Assembly: GCF_010894405.1 (NCBI RefSeq)
Contig: NZ_JAAIYA010000010.1
Span: 372,001-436,000, forward strand
DNA from: Pyxidicoccus caerfyrddinensis
Lineage (GTDB): Bacteria; Myxococcota; Myxococcia; Myxococcales; Myxococcaceae
Direction of reading: 5' to 3'
Length of the DNA stretch: 64,000 nucleotides
Position 1 is the stretch's first letter; the number at the start of each line of letters is the position of its first letter. The notes below the pieces were generated by a model. The model was not told the origin of the DNA, searched no databases, and worked only from the letters and a program-made list of their open reading frames with translations. The position numbers were made by a program, and so were the translations under genes. This document shows positions 9,301 to 17,342 of the stretch, piece by piece.

Positions 9301-9967
9301 CCGGATGCGAGCCCGGGTAGGCGGTGTGCTGCATGGGCCCGATGGAGAAGACGGACTTCGCGTTGATGCTCGACAGGAGGATGCGCGGGTACTCGGCGGT
9401 GCCCGTCTGCAGGCTCTCCGAGCGCGTCATCATGATGGGGCTGTACTTGAACGGGGCGGGCAGCGCGGCGACGAACTTGGCCACGCTGTCGACGCCGGGG
9501 TTGCCGGAGAGGTACGTCTGGATTTCGGCGGCCGTGATGTTGGTCGGGTCCGCGGCCGCGATGGTGGGGACGGGGGTCGTGAGGTTGAAGACCGGCCTCA
9601 CCGACTTCGCCGTGGCCATGTTCAGGGTGCAGGTCAGCGCCATGCCCGTGCAGTCCGAGGCGGGCCCGGTGGTGGCTCCATCGGCGTCGGTGTCCCACCC
9701 ACCGAAGGTGGACAACGCACCGGGCGTGGCGGTGAGCGTCACGGTGACGGACCCATAGGCCTCGTCACAGTCTCCGCCCGTGTCGCTGCAGGTGATGGTG
9801 CCCGGCGCGGACGAAGTGATCGTGCCGGAGCCGAGCCCCATCGTCACGACCTTGAGGGGGGCTGCCTCCGCGGTGAGCGCGAACAGCGAGGACGCGACGA
9901 GCAGTGCGCCCACGCCCAATCGACGGTGGATGGGTGGAAAAGCGGGAATGAGTCTCTTGAGTCTCAT
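6368..9967 (-). CDS. Exported cytochrome-c-like protein with von Willebrand D-like domain
   Basis: A 1199-aa protein starting at the ATG at 9965-9967 (GGAG upstream), with a clear signal peptide (MRLKRLIPAFPP then VGALLVASSLFALTAEA). After it comes an InlB-type B-repeat-like module (GSGTITSSAPGTITC, TLTATPG, FGGWDTDADG). Two c-type haem motifs are visible: CSSCH near residue 266 and CVECH near 714, the second followed by ADIDTIRRWIVGG, typical of cytochrome c C-terminal helices. Residues about 805-960 start with WGDPHLTTIDGVRYDF, the opening of a von Willebrand D domain. The last 100 residues look like a fibronectin-like fold. It is probably periplasmic or outer surface. Electron transfer is plausible, but the substrate is unknown. 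Confidence 0.7.
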   Translation of the reverse strand: MRLKRLIPAFPPIHRRLGVGALLVASSLFALTAEAAPLKVVTMGLGSGTITSSAPGTITCSDTGGDCDEAYGSVTVTLTATPGALSTFGGWDTDADGATTGPASDCTGMALTCTLNMATAKSVRPVFNLTTPVPTIAAADPTNITAAEIQTYLSGNPGVDSVAKFVAALPAPFKYSPIMMTRSESLQTGTAEYPRILLSSINAKSVFSIGPMQHTAYPGSHPDVIEYMQWDAATNNFRFHEIILKPIPAMGAIPPRVRKIEVDDLKCSSCHSTRNVLNRSTLPGTDGLPVGVIKTKNKPNWDPYDSWGGMMPFNRDRLYQGSLDTAAYRKLYNPWTWRNNHAIRSLVEQLRLQPPLGGLPAADKITRFRGGAGDGTPQFSFDASAPISAEPAPVGSAPAISTAYNFNNTAPSGPTSSVIRQGTFITLFHHSGFTAGEGRGVQLFDLLGGLDGDLNQRRVADEIASHRWATGNVFIDPRPVALAITKNCLSIGAGVVTSSFGALTFDQTFFTARHGGNNINAIRTDTDIREKSVPRRKVDIQKFNLDRNGDQYVVTSGPAVNGLVPQYGAATTAGTSASFPRLRSEVFRRIIDAGGADATFMGGIFVDREIYSQNTTPMALYRYLLEPFGISVDKWSMGVRGRSRTYAFADIFPSYTTALRNALEANLTADPIPGLVFPYACSALIPYVNSTLASLPPANAVPTYTDVQRIFNKSCVECHGGLNYPPYSNYGTALNLAEDQSGLLVNPLTAPHADALARAASLTGPLYTRITAATEACPGGLMPCGGPPLSQADIDTIRRWIVGGNPSTWGDPHLTTIDGVRYDFQSAGEFVLLRDPGMEIQARHMPVQTEGPVGPDAHTGLTSCVSIMTAVAVRVGQNRITYHLNPEWREGLELRVNGKPVQLGTELLLPGGGRIVRTPSQGGIQIEGPGGTRIIITVDFWAYYQVYYMNVSVQQARATEGILGPIALGNWLPTLSDGTQLGPRPTDPYQRYIQLYEKFEDSWRVTNATSLFDYLPGFSTDSYTIKEWPEYKADACKVNKAPVGVPVKDALPSIPMEQAFEICRAVRNQDRLLQCAQDVAGTGDPIFAHTFVESETIEANNAPGIPGLVFPRDMAIASATMSFQWEGTFDKDQDTVLYRHCVWSVDEDFTFQTCDSKPSRETARTVTLAPGRDYLWKVIAEDGKGASTESVTWRVTAKE

Positions 9968-10168
9968 GCGTTGAGCTCCGTGGGGGTGTGCGCCCATGTC
10001 CCTGTCGTGCGTGCGCGTTGGGGCGGGCCCGAATGCTGCAAAGGCGCGGCCGTGCCGAAGCGCGCCGATACACCGTGCGACGCACGGCGGCATGTAGCCC
10101 CGAGGGTTACAACGGCTCGTTGGAAGTGACCTCGAGGGCCACAGGTGCCTGCCGCCGCGTGCCGCGCT

Positions 10169-11437
10169 CTACGCTCCCGCGTCGCTCAGCCGAGCCGCTT
10201 GCGTGATGAGGTAGTTGCGCTCCGGAATGCTCGTCGTGCGGCCCGCGGCCTTGCGGTAGTGCGCGATGGCCGCCTCCATCTCCCCTGCCCGCTCCAGCAG
10301 GTGCGCGCGAACGGCATCGAGCCGGTGATGCCCCGCCAGGCGCCCATCGGCGTCGAGCGCCTTCAGCAATTCGAGCCCTGCGTGCGGCCCGTGCACCATG
10401 GCCGTGGCGACGGCGTGGTTGAGCGCCACCATGGGGTTGTCGGACATCCCCATCAGCACTTCGTACAGCGCCAGGATCTGCGGCCAGTCCGTGTCCTCGG
10501 CGCGCGCCGCTTCGTCGTGCACGGCGGCAATGGCGGCCTGCAGCGGGTACTCCCCCACCGCGCCCTTCGACAGCGCCGTGGTGACGAGCGCGACGCCCTC
10601 GGAGATGGCCTGCTGATTCCACAGGCTCCGGTCCTGCTCGGGGAGTGGAATGGGCATCCCGTCCGGCGCGGTCCGAGCCTCGCTCCGGGCATCCGTCAGG
10701 AGCATCAGCGCGAGCAGGCCCATGATGTCGCCATCGTCGGGCAGACGGGAATGCAGCATGCGCGTGAGACGGATCGCCTCGCTGGACAGGTCCGTGCGCT
10801 GCAGCTCGGGGCCGGAGCTCGTCGTGTAGCCCTCATTGAAGATGAGGTAGAGCACGTGCAGCACCGCGCCGAGCCGCTGCGCGGTCTCCTCCGGCGTGGG
10901 CAGCTGGAACGGGACGCCGGACGTCTTGATGCTCTGCTTCGCCCGGCTGATCCGCTGCGCCATCGTCGCCTCGGGCACGAGGAACGCCCTGGCAATCTCG
11001 GCCGTCGTCAGGCCGCCCACCGCGCGCAACGTGAGCGCGATGGCGGACGCCAACGTGAGCGCGGGATGGCAGCACATGAACAGCAGGACGAGCGTGTCGT
11101 CCCGCCCCTCCGCCTCGTCGCTGTCGGCGGCGAGCACGAGCTGCAGCTCCGGCGGCACGAGGCTGACCACCAGCTCCTCGCGGCGGCGCCGCGCTGCCTC
11201 GGCCCGGACGTGGTCGGTGATGCGCCGCGCCGCGACTTGAATCAGCCACGCGCGCGGATCATCCGGCACGCCCTCGCGAGGCCACTGCATGGCCGCCGCG
11301 AGCAGGGCTTCCTGGACCGCGTCCTCGGAGGCCGCGAAGTCGTGGAACCGCCGGATGACCACGCCGAGCACCTGCGGCGCCAGCTCGCGCAGCAGGTGCT
11401 CGTTCCGGGTGTCGGGTGACGAGGGCCTCACGTGCAC
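10169..11437 (-). CDS. ECF42-type RNA polymerase sigma factor
   Basis: A 422-aa extracytoplasmic-function sigma factor, roughly twice the usual length. The sigma-2 region is at residues 15-90 (RRFHDFAASEDAVQEALLAA, DDPRAWLIQVAARRITDHVR) and sigma-4 around 135-180 (LTTAEIARAFLVPEATMAQRISRAK). The remaining 230 residues are the helical DUF6596/TPR-like extension that characterises ECF42. It starts at a GTG directly abutting the stop of the DGPF gene upstream, so the pair is co-transcribed. ECF42 factors are known to sit beside DGPF-family genes and lack a classical anti-sigma factor; none is seen here. Confidence 0.88.
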   Translation of the reverse strand: MHVRPSSPDTRNEHLLRELAPQVLGVVIRRFHDFAASEDAVQEALLAAAMQWPREGVPDDPRAWLIQVAARRITDHVRAEAARRRREELVVSLVPPELQLVLAADSDEAEGRDDTLVLLFMCCHPALTLASAIALTLRAVGGLTTAEIARAFLVPEATMAQRISRAKQSIKTSGVPFQLPTPEETAQRLGAVLHVLYLIFNEGYTTSSGPELQRTDLSSEAIRLTRMLHSRLPDDGDIMGLLALMLLTDARSEARTAPDGMPIPLPEQDRSLWNQQAISEGVALVTTALSKGAVGEYPLQAAIAAVHDEAARAEDTDWPQILALYEVLMGMSDNPMVALNHAVATAMVHGPHAGLELLKALDADGRLAGHHRLDAVRAHLLERAGEMEAAIAHYRKAAGRTTSIPERNYLITQAARLSDAGA

Positions 11438-11824
11438 TCAGACGGGCGGCGCGCTCATCACCTGCCGCACCTCGATGGCCATGTTCATCGGCTTGCCGCC
11501 AGGGCCGGGCGCGGCGGACGCCTCGGCGGCGATGGCGTAGGCGCGCTCGGTGCTCTCGACGTCCACGATCCAGTAGCCGACGATGAACTCCTTCGACTCG
11601 GCGAACACGCCGTCGGTGATGGGCTTGCCGTCGCTCCCCGCGCGGATGACCTTCGCCTGGTCGGGCCCGGCCAGGCCCTCGGCGGCCACCAGCTCGCCCG
11701 CGGCGCCGAGCTTCTTGGCGAAGTTCTTCATGAACTCGATATGCGCCTTGAAGTCAGCCTGCGACCAGCTGGCGATCTGGTACGGCCCCTTGCCCGGGTG
11801 GTTCATCATCAGCATGTACTTCAT
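11438..11824 (-). CDS. YCII/DGPF-domain protein, partner of ECF42 sigma
   Basis: A 128-aa cytoplasmic protein of the YCII-related (DGPF) fold: MKYMLMMNHPGKG at the start, then FMKNFAKKLGAAGELVAAEGLAGP and the DGPF-equivalent TDGVFAESKEFIVGYWIVDV. ATG at 11822-11824 with AAGGGAG just upstream. Its stop abuts the sigma factor start. In other bacteria DGPF genes are the conserved neighbours and probable targets of ECF42 factors; enzymatic activity has not been shown by anything seen here. Confidence 0.9.
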   Translation of the reverse strand: MKYMLMMNHPGKGPYQIASWSQADFKAHIEFMKNFAKKLGAAGELVAAEGLAGPDQAKVIRAGSDGKPITDGVFAESKEFIVGYWIVDVESTERAYAIAAEASAAPGPGGKPMNMAIEVRQVMSAPPV

Positions 11825-11977
11825 GGTCGACTCCCTTTCGGTACCAGCGCCCCGTCATCGAGCGCGCTGTCATGGGTATGTCGAAGCCGGGCGCGCGCTC
11901 TCTACATGCCCCATGACGATTCTTTTTCGGCCGATTTTCCCGCACCCCAAGCCCCTGTAACCACTGGGCTTTCCCGG

Positions 11978-12907
11978 CTACGACGCCGTCTTCCGCTTCT
12001 TCGGCTTGGGGACGAACACGTCGCTGCGGGGATGGAACTCGTCGTACACGGAGCGCAGCCGCGCGCTGTTCACGTGGGTGTAGATCTGCGTGGTGGCCAG
12101 GTCCGCGTGGCCGAGCATCTGCTGCACGGCGCGCAGGTCGGCCCCCCGCTCCACGAGGTGCGTGGCGAACGAGTGCCGCAGCTTGTGTGGCGACAGCGGC
12201 TTGCGGATGCCCGCCTTCAGCGCGTACCGCTTGAGCAGCTTCCAGAAGCCCTGCCGCGTGAAGCCCCCGCCGCGAGGCGTGACGAACAGCGCCTTCGACT
12301 GCCGCTTCCCGATGAGGGCCGGCCGGGACATCGCCAGGTAGGCCTGCACCTTCTCGATGGCCACGCGGCCCAGCGGGACGAGGCGCTCCTTGGCGCCCTT
12401 GCCCTTCGCCACCAGGTAGCCCGCGGTGAGCTGGATGTCGTTGAGCCCCAGGCCGCACAGCTCGCTGACGCGCAGGCCGGTGGCGTACAGCACCTCCAGC
12501 ATCGCCTTGTCGCGCAGGCCCGTGGACGTGCGCTCGTCGGGGGCGGACAGGAGCTGCTCCACCTCCTCCAGCGTGAGGAACGAGGGCAGCTTCCTGGCCG
12601 AGCGCGGCGTGTCCAGGTCCTCCGTCGGGTCCTTGTCGGCCATGCGCTCGGCGACGAGGAAGCGGTGGAAGCCCCGCAGCGCGGCCAGGTGGCGCGCCTG
12701 GCTGCGCTTGCCCACGCCCCGCTTGCCCAGCGCGGACAGGTGCGCGGACACGTCCTCCTGCTTCGCCCGCGTCACGTCGTCGAGGCCGCGCGCGCGCAGG
12801 TCCTCGAAGTACACGGTGATGTCCGCGGCGTAGGCGTCCACCGTCTTGCCGGACAGCCCGCGCTCCGCGCGGATGAAGGCGATGAACGCGTCGAGCAACC
12901 CTTCCAT
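11978..12907 (-). CDS. xerD: XerD-like tyrosine recombinase
   Basis: Site-specific recombinase that resolves chromosome dimers at dif. The SAM-like N-terminal domain (residues 1-95) precedes the catalytic domain with the full tyrosine-recombinase set: R146 (ATGLRVSEL), K170 (AKGKGAKERLVPLG), H241 and R244 (SPHKLRHSFATH), H267 (LGHADLATTQ) and Y276 (IYTHV). At 309 aa it is close to the usual 298; the extra is a basic tail (KPKKRKTAS). The start is ATG at 12907; a GTG nine bases upstream is possible. It could be XerC or a solitary XerA. No phage or integron genes lie nearby, so a housekeeping role is likely. Confidence 0.88.
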   Translation of the reverse strand: MEGLLDAFIAFIRAERGLSGKTVDAYAADITVYFEDLRARGLDDVTRAKQEDVSAHLSALGKRGVGKRSQARHLAALRGFHRFLVAERMADKDPTEDLDTPRSARKLPSFLTLEEVEQLLSAPDERTSTGLRDKAMLEVLYATGLRVSELCGLGLNDIQLTAGYLVAKGKGAKERLVPLGRVAIEKVQAYLAMSRPALIGKRQSKALFVTPRGGGFTRQGFWKLLKRYALKAGIRKPLSPHKLRHSFATHLVERGADLRAVQQMLGHADLATTQIYTHVNSARLRSVYDEFHPRSDVFVPKPKKRKTAS

Positions 12908-13026
12908 GGCCGCCACCGTACCGGAGGCCCACGCCGAGGCAACTCAGCGTCCCGCGGAAGCCCGCCTGGTGGACAGGCCCCACGAGGCCCACGCACCCGC
13001 GAGCTCCGGCGTGCGAAGCCGCGACC

Positions 13027-13160
13027 ACCGTGTCAGCTCACCGCCCCACCCCACAGGCCCCGGCAACCGAGGGCTCATGCACCGTCTCAGCTTCGCCGCT
13101 CCGCCCCACAGGCCCCGGCACGCGGAGCCCCCTCCACCGTCTCAGCTCCGCGGCTCCGTG
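13027..13160. repeat. Three degenerate 54-55 nt tandem repeats
   Basis: ACCGTsTCAGCT followed by a CCGCCCCACAGGCCCCGGCA-like block occurs at 13027 and 13081, with a third, diverging copy from 13136. The third copy overlaps the last codons of the membrane-protein gene ending at 13142. It lies in the 234-nt gap before xerD, which otherwise shows nothing recognisable. Confidence 0.7.
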
Positions 13161-14122
13161 GCCCCACTCCCCGAGGCCGCCTCCAGCGCCTGCACCACCC
13201 ACGGCCACCCCACCAGGATGTTGCCGGGCGAGCGCAGGCACGCGTCCGCCACGGCCAGCACCTCCGCCGGCCGAGAGCGCACCGCCAGCGCCAGATGCCG
13301 TCCCAGGAACGGGTGCGGCAGGTAGCTGAGGTTGTGGTGGCGCACCGGCACCCAGCTCAGCGTGGGCTTCCCGGTCCACCGCTCCACCGCGTACGCCACC
13401 GCCGACGCCAGCACCTCCAGCGCGTACAGCGGCAACCGGAAGGCGCACACCAGGAAGGCCACCAGCGAGCTCGCGGCCACCGCCCCCGCGAAGGACATGT
13501 TGGACGCGCCGCTCCACACCAGCATCGGAATCACGCTCGTGAAGATGGCCGCCACCTGCACCCGCACCACGGACGGGCCGCGCCCGCCGGAGATGCTCGC
13601 GATGCTGCCCGACGCCAGCCCCGCCACCACGCCCAGGCACGTGCCCATCGCCATGCCGGCCCCGCCGCCCAGCAGCGGGCCGAAGGCGCCCGCGGCCGTG
13701 GCGTGCAGTCCCACCAGCATGGACAGGCTCGCCAGCGAGCCCAGCAGCACGCCCGACGCCAGTCCCGACACCAGGGCCAGCATCAGCCCCGCCGCCGAGC
13801 AGCACAGCGCCGACAGGCCCCACCCGCGCTGCAGTGGAATCCCCGCACCGAAGAGCACCAGTGCCAGCACGCCCGTCATCAGCGGCGAGCCCACCACCAG
13901 CACCAGCAACAGGCGCTTCACGTAGAGCCCCGCGGCCCTGCCACCCTCCGACTGCTCACGCCAGAGCTGGCCGATGCGGCCGCCCGGCACGCGGATGCCC
14001 GCGGCCCTCAGCCGGTAGTGCAGATCCACCGGTCGGAAGAGTAACAACAGTAACAACTCGAGCAGCCCAGGTACCTGTTCCGGTGCGTCCACGGGTCCTG
14101 GCGCTGTTCCCCCCTGTGCCAA
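13142..14122 (-). CDS. Polytopic membrane protein of unknown function
   Basis: Not recognised. It is 326 aa. After a short soluble segment there are about five or six hydrophobic, Gly/Ala/Leu-rich segments between residues 70 and 240 (for example RLLLVLVVGSPLMTGVLAL and SLVAFLVCAFRLPLYALEVL), followed by a soluble tail with WVPVRHHNLSYLPHPFLGRH. That last motif looks conserved and may mark the boundary to a longer domain present in relatives. The TTG start at 14120-14122 is supported by a strong AAGGGGGG ribosome site. The final codons come from a tandem repeat, which may indicate a truncated C-terminus. Confidence 0.6.
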   Translation of the reverse strand: MAQGGTAPGPVDAPEQVPGLLELLLLLLFRPVDLHYRLRAAGIRVPGGRIGQLWREQSEGGRAAGLYVKRLLLVLVVGSPLMTGVLALVLFGAGIPLQRGWGLSALCCSAAGLMLALVSGLASGVLLGSLASLSMLVGLHATAAGAFGPLLGGGAGMAMGTCLGVVAGLASGSIASISGGRGPSVVRVQVAAIFTSVIPMLVWSGASNMSFAGAVAASSLVAFLVCAFRLPLYALEVLASAVAYAVERWTGKPTLSWVPVRHHNLSYLPHPFLGRHLALAVRSRPAEVLAVADACLRSPGNILVGWPWVVQALEAASGSGATEPRS

Positions 14123-14140
14123 GCGTCCCCCCTTCGTCGG

Positions 14141-14752
14141 TCAATCCCCTAGCCTACCCTTGCCTTGCCTCAGGATTTCAAGCGTATCGCCGATGAGTGA
14201 AATCACCGTGGAGGGCTCGTTGAGTGTCACGCCCCCGTCAAGGATGAGGTCCAGGCCATGTCCGAGCTCGGCCTTGATGTCCTTCGCGTCGGTGAGCGGC
14301 ACACCCTCCGTGTTGGTCGCGGACGTGGTCACCAGAGGGCGGCCCAGCAGCCGGGCCAGCTCGCGCACCAACGGAGCGTCCGGCACGCGGATGCCCACCT
14401 GCTTCTGCTTGGACATCATCAAATCCGGCACCAGCCGCGTCGCCTCCATGATGAAGGTGAACGCACCCGGAGTGAGACCCTTCATGGTCCGGTACGCGAA
14501 GTTGCTCACGTGCGCGTACTTCGCCACGTCCGACAAGTCGGGGCACAGGAAGGACAGCGGCTTCTTCTTGTCGCGACCCTTGAGCTGGTACAGCCGCTCG
14601 ATGCCCTTCTTCGAGCTCAGGTCACACCCCAGGCCGTAATACGTGTCCGTGGGGTAGGCCAACAGCCCGCCGCGCTCGAGCACCTCCACCGCGCGCTGCA
14701 GGTGGCGCGGTGACGGGTGCTCCATGTCCACCTCGAGGATGGGTGCGGCCAT
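14141..14752 (-). CDS. Sua5/YciO/YrdC-family protein (threonylcarbamoyladenylate synthase-like)
   Basis: A 203-aa YrdC-fold protein. YrdC/TsaC relatives make threonylcarbamoyl-AMP for the t6A modification of ANN-decoding tRNAs. Visible motifs are GLLAYPTDTYYGLGCD (residues 28-43), the KGRDKKKPLSFLC nucleotide-binding strand, LTPGAFTFIMEA, VGIRVPD and LVTTSATNTEG. The wording around KPLSFLC and AYRTMKGLTPG is closer to the YciO branch, whose activity is less certain than TsaC. ATG at 14752 with GGAGAC upstream. Confidence 0.85.
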   Translation of the reverse strand: MAAPILEVDMEHPSPRHLQRAVEVLERGGLLAYPTDTYYGLGCDLSSKKGIERLYQLKGRDKKKPLSFLCPDLSDVAKYAHVSNFAYRTMKGLTPGAFTFIMEATRLVPDLMMSKQKQVGIRVPDAPLVRELARLLGRPLVTTSATNTEGVPLTDAKDIKAELGHGLDLILDGGVTLNEPSTVISLIGDTLEILRQGKGRLGD

Positions 14753-14798
14753 GATGTCTCCGTGTCTCCAGTAGCTGCCCGGTCAGATGCGGATCAGC

Positions 14799-16097
14799 CT
14801 ATGCGGTTCCGGCCGCCTCGTCCGTGCGGATCTCCCCGCTGGCGGCCAGCGCGCGCCGCGTCAGCACCGGGCCCACCAGCTCGTGCGCGGTAATCATGGC
14901 GACGATGAGCACCTCCACGTGCGACCCGAACGAGGGGAAGGTCCGGGTCACCAGCGCCGCCAGCCCGAAGGTGACGCCCGCCTGGGAGATGAGCCCCATC
15001 CACAGGTAGCGCTTGAGCCGCGGGTCGTCCACGGGCGCGAGCTTGCGGCACGAGAACCAGATGGCCGCGCCGCGCAAGCCCACCAGCAGCAGCGCCACCG
15101 GCCCCACCGTCACCAGCGCGTCCAGCTTCAGCCCCGCGCCGGCCGCCGCGAAGAAGAGCGCGAACACCGGCAGTCCCGCCTGCTGAATCGCATGGTGGAT
15201 GCGCTCGCCCGCGCGCTCGTCCAGGTTGGCGATGAGCGCCCCGGCCGCCAGGGAGATCAGCAGCGGTGACAGGTGCAGCCGCGCGCCGCCCTCGGCCGCC
15301 GCGAAGGACAGGCCCACCAGGAACAGCGGCAGCTCCTGCTTCACGCCGCGCATGTAGACGAGCACCGCCACCGCCAGCACGCACCCCACGCCCACCGAGC
15401 CGAACAGCTCCCACCCCACCCCGCCCAGCAACTCCGCCACGTCCAGCCCGCCACCGAAGCTCGCCTTCGTCACGCCCGCCGCCAGCGCGAAGGCCACCAT
15501 GACGAACAGGTCGCCGATGATGACCAGCGCCATGAGGAACTCGGTGAAGCTGCCGCGCGCGCTCGTCTCCTGGACGATGGCGATGGTGACGGTGGGCGAG
15601 AAGGACACCACCACCGTGGCCACCAGCGCGCTCACGGCCAGCGCCTGCGTCACCGTCATGGACGCCATGAAGGGCAGCAGCGGCTTGAAGGCGAACAGGG
15701 CCCCGAAGGACACCAGGAACGTCAGGCCGCACACGCCCGCGCACAGCAACGCCACCCGCGCGCCCACCCGGCGGATGAGCCCCAGCCGCAGCTCCGTGCC
15801 CGCCACCAGCGCGATGAGGCTCACCGCCAGCCCCTTCACCAGCTCCAGGCCCTTCACACCCGCGTTGGGGATGAAGCCCAGCGCATACGGGCCCACCGCC
15901 ACGCCCACCAGCAGGTAGCCCGTGAGCCGGGGCAGCCCCAGCCCCTTGGCCACCTTCCCCGCGAACAGGCCGCACAACAGCAGCGCGCCCGCCGCCAGCG
16001 TCACCGGCGTGCCCGCATCCGCGCGCAGCACCTGTGCCCGGCTGATGATGGCCAGCAGCACCACCAGCAGCCCCAGCCGGATGATGGCGCCCTTCAT
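14799..16097 (-). CDS. CPA2-type cation:proton antiporter (second of a pair)
   Basis: A 432-aa inner-membrane antiporter with about 12 hydrophobic segments. Family features are GLGLPRLTGYLLVGVAVGPYALGF near residue 45, LIALVAGTELRL, and VVVSFSPTVTIAIVQET, the discontinuous-helix region with ion-binding polar residues. The start is ATG at 16095-16097, overlapping the preceding antiporter by ATGA; an open frame continues further upstream but has no membrane character. It is the last gene of a PII-like/antiporter/antiporter operon. Na+ or K+ specificity cannot be read from the sequence. Confidence 0.85.
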   Translation of the reverse strand: MKGAIIRLGLLVVLLAIISRAQVLRADAGTPVTLAAGALLLCGLFAGKVAKGLGLPRLTGYLLVGVAVGPYALGFIPNAGVKGLELVKGLAVSLIALVAGTELRLGLIRRVGARVALLCAGVCGLTFLVSFGALFAFKPLLPFMASMTVTQALAVSALVATVVVSFSPTVTIAIVQETSARGSFTEFLMALVIIGDLFVMVAFALAAGVTKASFGGGLDVAELLGGVGWELFGSVGVGCVLAVAVLVYMRGVKQELPLFLVGLSFAAAEGGARLHLSPLLISLAAGALIANLDERAGERIHHAIQQAGLPVFALFFAAAGAGLKLDALVTVGPVALLLVGLRGAAIWFSCRKLAPVDDPRLKRYLWMGLISQAGVTFGLAALVTRTFPSFGSHVEVLIVAMITAHELVGPVLTRRALAASGEIRTDEAAGTA

Positions 16098-17311
16098 GTC
16101 GCCACCTCCACGTCCGGCTGTGCTCGCGCGGGCGCCTGCGCGGGACCCAGCACCTGGCGGAAGGCCTGGCCGGCGAGCAGCTCGTTCACCACCGCGCCCA
16201 CCACCACCACGTCCAGCACGCGCTGGGACAGCCCGCCGGGAACCAGCATCCCGTACTCGGCGACGAGGCACAGCGCCAGACCGCCCTGCGCGATCAGCGC
16301 GTAGCCCAGCCGCGGGGGCAGCTCCAGCGTGCTCCCCGCGAGCCGCTGCGCCAGCTTCCCGCCCAGCACCTTGCCCAGGAAGCGCAGGCCCACGAAGCCC
16401 GGCACCAGCGCCCACGCGCTCCAGTCACGCGCGTGCACCGCGCAGCCCACCAGGAACACCAGCACCAGGAACGCGGGCCGCTCCACCCGGGCCAGCGCGC
16501 GCGACACCCGCTCCGCCGTGCGCCCGCCCACCAGCGCCAGCGTGGCGCCGCACGCCACCCCCGCCAGCAGCGCGGACACGCGCAGGTACGCCGCCGCGCC
16601 CGCCACCAGCGCCACCCCGCCCAGCGTCACGGTGGTCAGCTCCGCCGGGTCCTTCAGCGAGTGCGTGAGGAAGGCCAGCAGCGCCCCGCACAGCACGCCC
16701 AGCAGCACCGCCAGGCACACCAGGCCCAGGCCCTCGCCCAGGTTGCTTGCCGCGCCCAGCACCAGCGCCAGCGCCAGCACGCCCATGCCCACCGCGTCGT
16801 CCAGCATCGTCAGGAGCGCCACGCCCAGCCCGCGCGCGCGGTCCATCCGCCCGGCGCGGTACGCCAGCACCGCGAAGTGGCCGGAGGACAGGCTCGCCGC
16901 CGCGCCGAGAAGTGCCGCCGCTCCCACGGCCGCCTGCGGCGACAGCCCGGAGGTGAGCAGCAGGGGCGCCACCAGCGGCAGCGCCACGAAGAAGAAGGCC
17001 GTGCCCGCGTGCGCGAGCGCCGCCGAATACACCGGCCGCGGCAACAGCCGCAGCAGCCGGGGCTCCAGGTTGAGCCCGAGGATGACACCCGCGATGCCCA
17101 GGCCGAGCGCCATCATCGGGCGCAGGCTCTCCAGGTTGCCCGGGGTGAGCAGCCCCACCACGGATGGACCGAGGAGGATGCCCATGAGCAGGAACAGGAA
17201 GCCGCTGGCCGCCAGCCTCGCCAGCGCCGGGAAGCGCCCGGGGTCCAGCCCTCTGCTGGAGGCGAGCAGCGATAGCGCCGCGATGGAGAGGAGGACGAGC
17301 AGCGCTTGCAC
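16094..17311 (-). CDS. CPA2-type cation:proton antiporter (first of a pair)
   Basis: A 405-aa membrane protein with about 12 transmembrane segments, similar in plan to its downstream neighbour but clearly diverged. Typical segments are FLFLLMGILLGPSVVGLL (residues 37-54), GLGIAGVILGLNLEPRLL, AAASLSSGHFAVLAY, GVALLTMLDDAVGMGVLALAL and the C-terminal ALIAQGGLALCLVAE. GTG start at 17309-17311, 31 nt after the PII-like gene; its end overlaps the next antiporter by 4 nt. Two diverged antiporters in coupled translation suggests a heteromeric transporter or two specificities under one sensor. The long C-terminal RCK/TrkA-N domain found in KefB-like antiporters is absent from both. Confidence 0.83.
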   Translation of the reverse strand: MQALLVLLSIAALSLLASSRGLDPGRFPALARLAASGFLFLLMGILLGPSVVGLLTPGNLESLRPMMALGLGIAGVILGLNLEPRLLRLLPRPVYSAALAHAGTAFFFVALPLVAPLLLTSGLSPQAAVGAAALLGAAASLSSGHFAVLAYRAGRMDRARGLGVALLTMLDDAVGMGVLALALVLGAASNLGEGLGLVCLAVLLGVLCGALLAFLTHSLKDPAELTTVTLGGVALVAGAAAYLRVSALLAGVACGATLALVGGRTAERVSRALARVERPAFLVLVFLVGCAVHARDWSAWALVPGFVGLRFLGKVLGGKLAQRLAGSTLELPPRLGYALIAQGGLALCLVAEYGMLVPGGLSQRVLDVVVVGAVVNELLAGQAFRQVLGPAQAPARAQPDVEVAT

Positions 17312-17342
17312 AGACTGTGCTTACACCGCTCCGTCCCTCACG

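Noticed and set aside
6548-10129. A 1193-aa plus-strand open frame opposite the cytochrome/VWD gene
   Set aside because: The sequence is low-complexity Arg/Val/Gly with no domains; the minus strand has signal peptide, haem motifs and VWD.
11978-12907. The recombinase as part of an integrated phage or integron
   Set aside because: No integrase partner genes, attachment sites or cassette arrays nearby; sequence is closest to housekeeping XerD.
11432-14044. An 870-aa plus-strand frame
   Set aside because: It spans the DGPF, xerD and membrane protein genes in antisense and has only His/Arg/Ala-rich filler.
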